A stretch of 64,000 nt of DNA from positions 11,720 through 75,719 of the forward strand of contig CAJUQM010000007.1 of assembly GCA_910588005.1 (NCBI GenBank), in the 5' to 3' direction. Positions 60,590 through 64,000 of the stretch are shown here, in pieces. The number at the start of each line of letters is the position of its first letter. Position 1 is the stretch's first letter. This DNA is from an uncultured Oscillibacter sp. (GTDB lineage: Bacteria > Bacillota > Clostridia > Oscillospirales > Oscillospiraceae). The position numbers were made by a program, and so were the translations under genes. Under the pieces are notes generated by a model that did not search any database, was not told the origin of the DNA, and was given only the letters and a program-made list of their open reading frames with translations.

Positions 60590-60718
60590 ACGCCGCAGGT
60601 CCGCCGCACAAGTGCGGTCCCCTTTCGGGAAACAGGCCGTTCGGCGAACCCACTGAACGATTTCAACCTTTCAGGTGAAATATAAGAGAAATTTTTGAAT
60701 TTTTTGGAGGTACACATT

Positions 60719-60958
60719 ATGGTTAAGATCAGACTGCGCCGCATGGGCGCGAAGAAGGCTCCCTTCTACCGGGTCGTTGTGGCGGACTCCCGCTTCCCCC
60801 GGGACGGCCGCTTCATTGAGGAGATTGGCACCTACGATCCCTGCGTCTCCCCCGCTGCCATCAAGATTGACGCTGAGCGGGCCAAGGCCTGGATCAAGTC
60901 CGGCGCCCAGCCCACCGAAACGGTCAGAGCTCTGCTGAAAAAAGTGGACGTCCTCTGA
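60719..60958 (+). CDS. rpsP: 30S ribosomal protein S16
   Basis: A 79-residue S16: [24 protein letters not shown] and GTYDPC are the family blocks. The start is the ATG nine bases after TTGGAGG; upstream extension is not needed. An AT-rich leader of about 60 bp follows ffh. Confidence 0.98.
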   Translation: MVKIRLRRMGAKKAPFYRVVVADSRFPRDGRFIEEIGTYDPCVSPAAIKIDAERAKAWIKSGAQPTETVRALLKKVDVL

Positions 60959-60974
60959 TTCCGGAGGATAGAGC

Positions 60975-61205
60975 ATGAAGGACTTGCTGCTCTACATCGC
61001 CAGAAACCTTGTGGATGATCCTGACGCCGTCTCTGTCACGGAGATTCAGGGCGAGCAGGAGCTGACGTTGGAGCTGCGCGTCGCCCCAGACGACATGGGC
61101 AAGGTTATCGGCCGTCAGGGCCGGATTGCCAAGGAGATCCGGACCGTGGTCCGCTCTTACGCCCAGCGCACCGGCGTGAAGGTATCTGTAGATATTGTAG
61201 ACTGA
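60975..61205 (+). CDS. khpA: KH-domain RNA-binding protein KhpA
   Basis: A 76-residue KH protein (YlqC). The GxxG loop is in GKVIGRQGRIAKEIRTVVR. KhpA with KhpB binds RNA and affects cell division and elongation in Gram-positives. It is 16 bp after rpsP. A terminator follows, so rimM and trmD are not next, unlike the common order. Confidence 0.97.
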   Translation: MKDLLLYIARNLVDDPDAVSVTEIQGEQELTLELRVAPDDMGKVIGRQGRIAKEIRTVVRSYAQRTGVKVSVDIVD

Positions 61206-61210
61206 GAGAG

Positions 61211-61236
61211 AAAGCGGCGCAAAGCGCCGCTTTCTT
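61211..61236 (+). terminator. Terminator after khpA
   Basis: A perfect 10-bp stem AAAGCGGCGC/GCGCCGCTTT, AAA loop, then CTTTATC. Confidence 0.88.
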
Positions 61237-61241
61237 TATCC

Positions 61242-61346
61242 CTTTTACCTTCTGTTCTGCTTTGATATAGCACTGACAACGGTTCGTTTCCAGCTGCGAT
61301 TCGTAAAATCGCCGGTGTTTCAATCCACCAACACGAAAGGTAAAAG
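61242..61346. repeat. 105-bp element bounded by 10-bp inverted repeats
   Basis: CTTTTACCTT (61242-61251) and AAGGTAAAAG (61337-61346) are exact reverse complements. Inside are GCGATT/AATCGC and other short inverted pairs. It could be a small non-autonomous mobile element remnant or an RNA structure. Only one copy is seen. Confidence 0.4.
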
Positions 61347-61397
61347 AAACCGTTCTTTTGTTGCCAATAGAGGGAAAAGGCGTGAGGGGACAGGTTT

Positions 61398-61434
61398 TGC
61401 GGGGACAAAGGATACAGGACGCTTTGTCCCCGCA
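61398..61434. repeat. Perfect 13-bp hairpin
   Basis: TGCGGGGACAAAG and CTTTGTCCCCGCA pair around an 11-nt loop in the gap before the ROK gene. No T-tract follows. Together with the element at 61242-61346 it makes up most of the 427-bp gap; no gene is seen there. Confidence 0.6.
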
Positions 61435-61507
61435 GACGATGCAACGCACTCTCCTTAAAAAAATAGAGGCAGTGGTACAATTTTACAGATTTGCGTACGA
61501 TAGGGAA

Positions 61508-61536
61508 TTGAATCTTGTGGAAATTCATGGTATGAT
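61508..61536 (+). promoter_or_regulatory. Promoter of the ROK gene
   Basis: TTGAAT (61508-61513), 17 bp, TATGAT (61531-61536). Confidence 0.75.
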
Positions 61537-61632
61537 GACTGTGAAGCGAGTGCCGGACCCCTTGCGGATCTCCGGGATGGTCCCGACACAGAGATCTTTA
61601 CCTGCGAATTTGCTGGACGAAGGAGAGACACT

Positions 61633-63009
61633 ATGAACAGATTTGGCATCAACGTGGAACTGAAGCACACCCCAGTCCTGGACCCGGATTTTATTCCCCT
61701 GATGCGCTTTAACCGTGCTTTTCTGGCCGGAGCGAAAAAGCCCGTGGGCATTGCCGTGGAGCGGGCCGACGGCCAGATGGCCTCCTGCCGTACGTTCATC
61801 CACGGTACACCGGAGATGGCAGAGGCCGACCACTACTACATCGAGCGGCTGGTAAAGACCATCCTGTGGATGAAGGGCGGCTTCAAGGTCTATGTCAGCG
61901 GCGACGAGGGAGTCTGTAAGTATCTGCAGTCCGTTTACTGCGCCGGCGGGCAGCAGGAGTTCGACTGGGATTACATGGCAAATGTTTTTGAGCATCCCTT
62001 TGAGGTGGTGCCGGTGGACGAGATCCCGGAGGCCAAGGACGCGCCCAAGTCTATGGGCGGGCACCTCAAGGGCTGCCGCATCGGATTTGACGCGGGCGGG
62101 AGCGACCGGAAGGTCTCCGCCGTTGTCGACGGGGAGACCGTCTACTCCGAGGAGGTGGTCTGGTTCCCCAAGATTAACGCCGATCCGGACTATCACTATG
62201 ACGGTATCGTGGCGGCGCTGAAGTCCGCCGCGGAGCATATGCCCCGGGTGGACGCCGTGGGCGTCAGCTCCGCCGGCGTATTTATCAACAACCGCACGAT
62301 GAATGCGTCTTTGTTTCTCAAGGTTCCCAAGGACCTCTACGACGCCAAGGTGAAGGACATCTATATCCGGGCCATTACCGATACCTTCGGCGATGTGCCC
62401 TATTCCGTCATCAACGACGGCGACGTCTCCGCCTTGGCGGGGGCCATGAGCTTGAACGACAACAGCGTGCTGGGCATTGCCATGGGCACCAGTGAGGCCG
62501 TGGGCTATGTGGATGAGCAGGGCCGCATTACCGGCTGGCTCAACGAGCTGGCCTTTGTCCCTGTGGATGCCCATCCCGACGCCATGCGGGACGAGTGGAG
62601 CGGTGATATCGGCTGCGGCGTGAAGTATTTCTCCCAGGACGGCGTGATCAAGCTGGCCCCCCGGGCGGGGATTCAGCTGGACGAGGACGCCTCCCCGGCC
62701 GAAAAGCTGAAGGCCGTGCAAAAGCTGATGGCGGAGGACGATCCCCGGGCCGCCCGGGTCTACGAGTCCATCGGCGTATACCTGGGCCATACTCTGGCCT
62801 ATTACTATGAGCTTTACGGCTGCCGTCATGTACTGCTGCTGGGTCGCGTGATGAGCGGCAAGGGCGGTGATCTGATCTTGGATACCGCCAAAAAGGTGCT
62901 GGCGGACGAATATCCGGAGCTGACGGGCAAGATCACACCGGAACTGCCGGACGAGAAGTTCCGCCGGGTGGGCCAGTCCATGGCTGCCGCCAGCCTGCCG
63001 GAACTCTAA
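61633..63009 (+). CDS. Atypical ROK-family sugar kinase-like protein
   Basis: A 458-residue protein. Residues about 1-145 form an N-terminal region I do not recognise. From about 150 the actin-like ROK fold begins: RIGFDAGGSDRKVSAVVDGE (phosphate loop), VGVSSAGVFINNRT, SVINDGDVSALAGAMSL with the catalytic Asp, and GIAMGTSEAVGYV. The usual ROK zinc motif (CxCGxxGCxE) is absent. With an AGE-type epimerase next, it may phosphorylate an amino sugar or related sugar. AAGGAGAGA precedes the ATG. Confidence 0.75.
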   Translation: MNRFGINVELKHTPVLDPDFIPLMRFNRAFLAGAKKPVGIAVERADGQMASCRTFIHGTPEMAEADHYYIERLVKTILWMKGGFKVYVSGDEGVCKYLQSVYCAGGQQEFDWDYMANVFEHPFEVVPVDEIPEAKDAPKSMGGHLKGCRIGFDAGGSDRKVSAVVDGETVYSEEVVWFPKINADPDYHYDGIVAALKSAAEHMPRVDAVGVSSAGVFINNRTMNASLFLKVPKDLYDAKVKDIYIRAITDTFGDVPYSVINDGDVSALAGAMSLNDNSVLGIAMGTSEAVGYVDEQGRITGWLNELAFVPVDAHPDAMRDEWSGDIGCGVKYFSQDGVIKLAPRAGIQLDEDASPAEKLKAVQKLMAEDDPRAARVYESIGVYLGHTLAYYYELYGCRHVLLLGRVMSGKGGDLILDTAKKVLADEYPELTGKITPELPDEKFRRVGQSMAAASLPEL

Positions 63010-63111
63010 GTGGGAAAAGCCCGGATTGCCGCTTTTTAAGAGGGGCTGCGGTGCAGCCGCGCATGGCCTGCCGCGCCCCGTCACTCTGAGCACGCTGAGG
63101 ACCGGGAGATG

Positions 63112-63138
63112 TTTTGGGGCGGCTTTGCCGCCCCAAAA
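63112..63138 (+). terminator. Hairpin between the ROK and epimerase genes
   Basis: A perfect 12-bp stem (63112-63123 with 63127-63138), TTT loop, no long T-tract after it. It may reduce read-through to the epimerase gene. Confidence 0.65.
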
Positions 63139-63234
63139 CAGATTGCAGTTTCGCCTGCGGCGGCAGTGAAGCTCCAAAGGACTCTTTCGGACCCCCTGTG
63201 CAGGGGACGGAAAATAGAGAAAAGAGGATGATGT

Positions 63235-64000
63235 ATGGACCGGCAAAAACTGCTGGACGCCCAGTCCTGGGTGAAAGGCGAACTGGAACGCTCTGCCGCT
63301 TTCTGGCTGGAGCATGGCATGGACCGAGAGCATGGCGGGGTGTACACCTGCCTGGACCGCAAGGGGGAGATCTACTCCACGGACAAGAGCGTTTGGATGC
63401 AGGGCCGCTGCGGCTGGATATTTGCCTTTTTGTGCCAGAACTACGGGGTCAGGCAGGAGTGGCTGGACGCCTCAAAGAGCTGTCTGGACTTTATGGAGGC
63501 CCACTGCTTTAACCATGAGGCGGGGGACCGGATGTATTTCACCGTCACCGCTGAAGGAAAGCCTCTGCGCCAGCGGCGGTACTATTTCTCCGAGGCGTTT
63601 TGCGCCATTGCCAACGCCGAGTACTACGGTGTGACGGGGGAGAGATCCCGGCTGGAGCGGGCGCGGAAGTGCTATGACCTCTATTGGGATTTGAGCCAGG
63701 GCGGGGCGGACCCCGTGGGCATGGGACCCAAGACCATTTCGCAGACCCGGAGCGGCCGGGCCTTCGGCACGCCCATGATCATTTTAAATGTCACCGGCGT
63801 CCTGCTGCGTACGGACCCGGAGCGGAAGGCCCTGTATGAGGAGCGGGCGCAGAAGTGCGTGGACGAGATCTTTCGGTATCATGTGAAGCCGGAGCTGAAG
63901 TGCACCTTGGAGAACGTGGATGTGGACGGCTCCCCCCGGCTGTATTACACCGAGGGCCGCACCGTCAACCCCGGCCACGACATCGAGGGCGTGTGGTTCC
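63235..64000 (+). CDS. N-acylglucosamine 2-epimerase family protein, cut by the window end
   Basis: An open frame of 255 codons runs off the right edge. It shows the alpha/alpha-barrel AGE pattern: FWLEHGMDREHGGVYTCLDRKG near 22-43, KSVWMQGRCGWIFAFL, RYYFSEAFCAIANAEYYG and RTVNPGHDIEGVWF at the edge, with histidines and arginines typical of the active site. Members epimerise N-acetylglucosamine/N-acetylmannosamine or aldose sugars. AAAAGAGG lies seven bases before the ATG; other ATGs nearby are in another frame. Confidence 0.88.
   Translation, partial: MDRQKLLDAQSWVKGELERSAAFWLEHGMDREHGGVYTCLDRKGEIYSTDKSVWMQGRCGWIFAFLCQNYGVRQEWLDASKSCLDFMEAHCFNHEAGDRMYFTVTAEGKPLRQRRYYFSEAFCAIANAEYYGVTGERSRLERARKCYDLYWDLSQGGADPVGMGPKTISQTRSGRAFGTPMIILNVTGVLLRTDPERKALYEERAQKCVDEIFRYHVKPELKCTLENVDVDGSPRLYYTEGRTVNPGHDIEGVWF

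Noticed and set aside
61310..61335. A GTTTCAATCCACC sequence like the end of some CRISPR repeats
   Set aside because: It occurs once. There is no second copy at spacer distance and no cas gene nearby.
63228..63512. A frame starting at the ATG ATG just before the epimerase gene
   Set aside because: The frame starting at 63235 stays open to the window end and shows AGE-family motifs; the other stops early.

Overview
This 64 kb window looks like a chromosomal segment of a GC-rich (by eye close to 60 % GC) anaerobic Firmicute, most likely a clostridium of the Oscillospiraceae / Flavonifractor-Intestinimonas-Oscillibacter type. The clues are the mix of Gram-positive gene orders and families (ylxM-ffh-rpsP-khpA, RNase J, a paired M16 peptidase cluster with lgt, BmrCD-like ABC exporters, YtrA-like GntR-ABC cassettes, DUF2975/HTH and DUF4179/ECF modules), strong AAGGAGG-type ribosome binding sites and TTGACA/TATAAT promoters. 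No tRNA, rRNA, CRISPR array, phage or insertion sequence was found.

Layout. 1-7.5 kb (minus strand): a histidine operon in the order hisZ-hisG fusion, hisD, hisC, hisB, hisH, a 71-residue membrane protein, a NimA-like flavin protein, hisA, hisF, running off the left edge. 7.5-10.7 kb: small accessory genes (zinc ribbon, MerR-RDD membrane fusion, DUF5655) and an AT-rich DUF3788 gene. 10.8-14.4 kb: a TPP-riboswitch operon for salvage of the thiamine pyrimidine (tenA plus a ThiXYZ ABC transporter). 14.4-15.9 kb: a purine riboswitch with terminator in front of guanine deaminase. 16.1-19 kb: metG and a HAD phosphatase. 19-23 kb: two ECF sigma/anti-sigma pairs pointing at each other around a MarR gene. 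23.2-24.3 kb: a PhnD-like lipoprotein. 24.5-29.2 kb: polA, a membrane protein, rimI and tsaD, overlapping by 4-8 bp.

29.2-30 kb is an AT-rich stretch with no clear gene, followed by carbamate kinase, then a minus-strand Ca/Na-type antiporter behind a yybP-ykoY (Mn2+) riboswitch, and a histidine phosphatase-acetyltransferase fusion. 33.4-35.8 kb: a small glycine-rich protein and a GntR-ABC cassette with a repeat-rich operator. 36-42 kb: RNase J with a long structured leader, a MarR gene with a perfect 14-bp palindrome, degV and ftsH. 42.1-45 kb: rlmB and a membrane protein built like a P1B-type ATPase without its catalytic motifs. 45.2-49.3 kb: a MarR-controlled heterodimeric ABC exporter. 49.4-52.3 kb: a possible small RNA, a small membrane protein, a DUF2975/HTH pair and a DUF4153 protein. 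52.3-56.8 kb: M16-M16-lgt-folD operon. 57.1-58.7 kb: dipeptidase and tag. 58.8-61.2 kb: ylxM-ffh and rpsP-khpA. 61.6-64 kb: an unusual ROK-family protein and a truncated-by-window AGE-type epimerase.

Most notable points: the HisZ-HisG fusion, the catalytically stripped P-type ATPase homologue, an 84-bp intergenic repeat at two places with only transition differences, a guanine-type riboswitch in front of a guanine-degrading enzyme, an OAD-beta-like motif in the mature N-terminus of the ThiY lipoprotein, and several structured intergenic regions that the genes do not explain. All assignments come from reading the sequence; no database search was possible.
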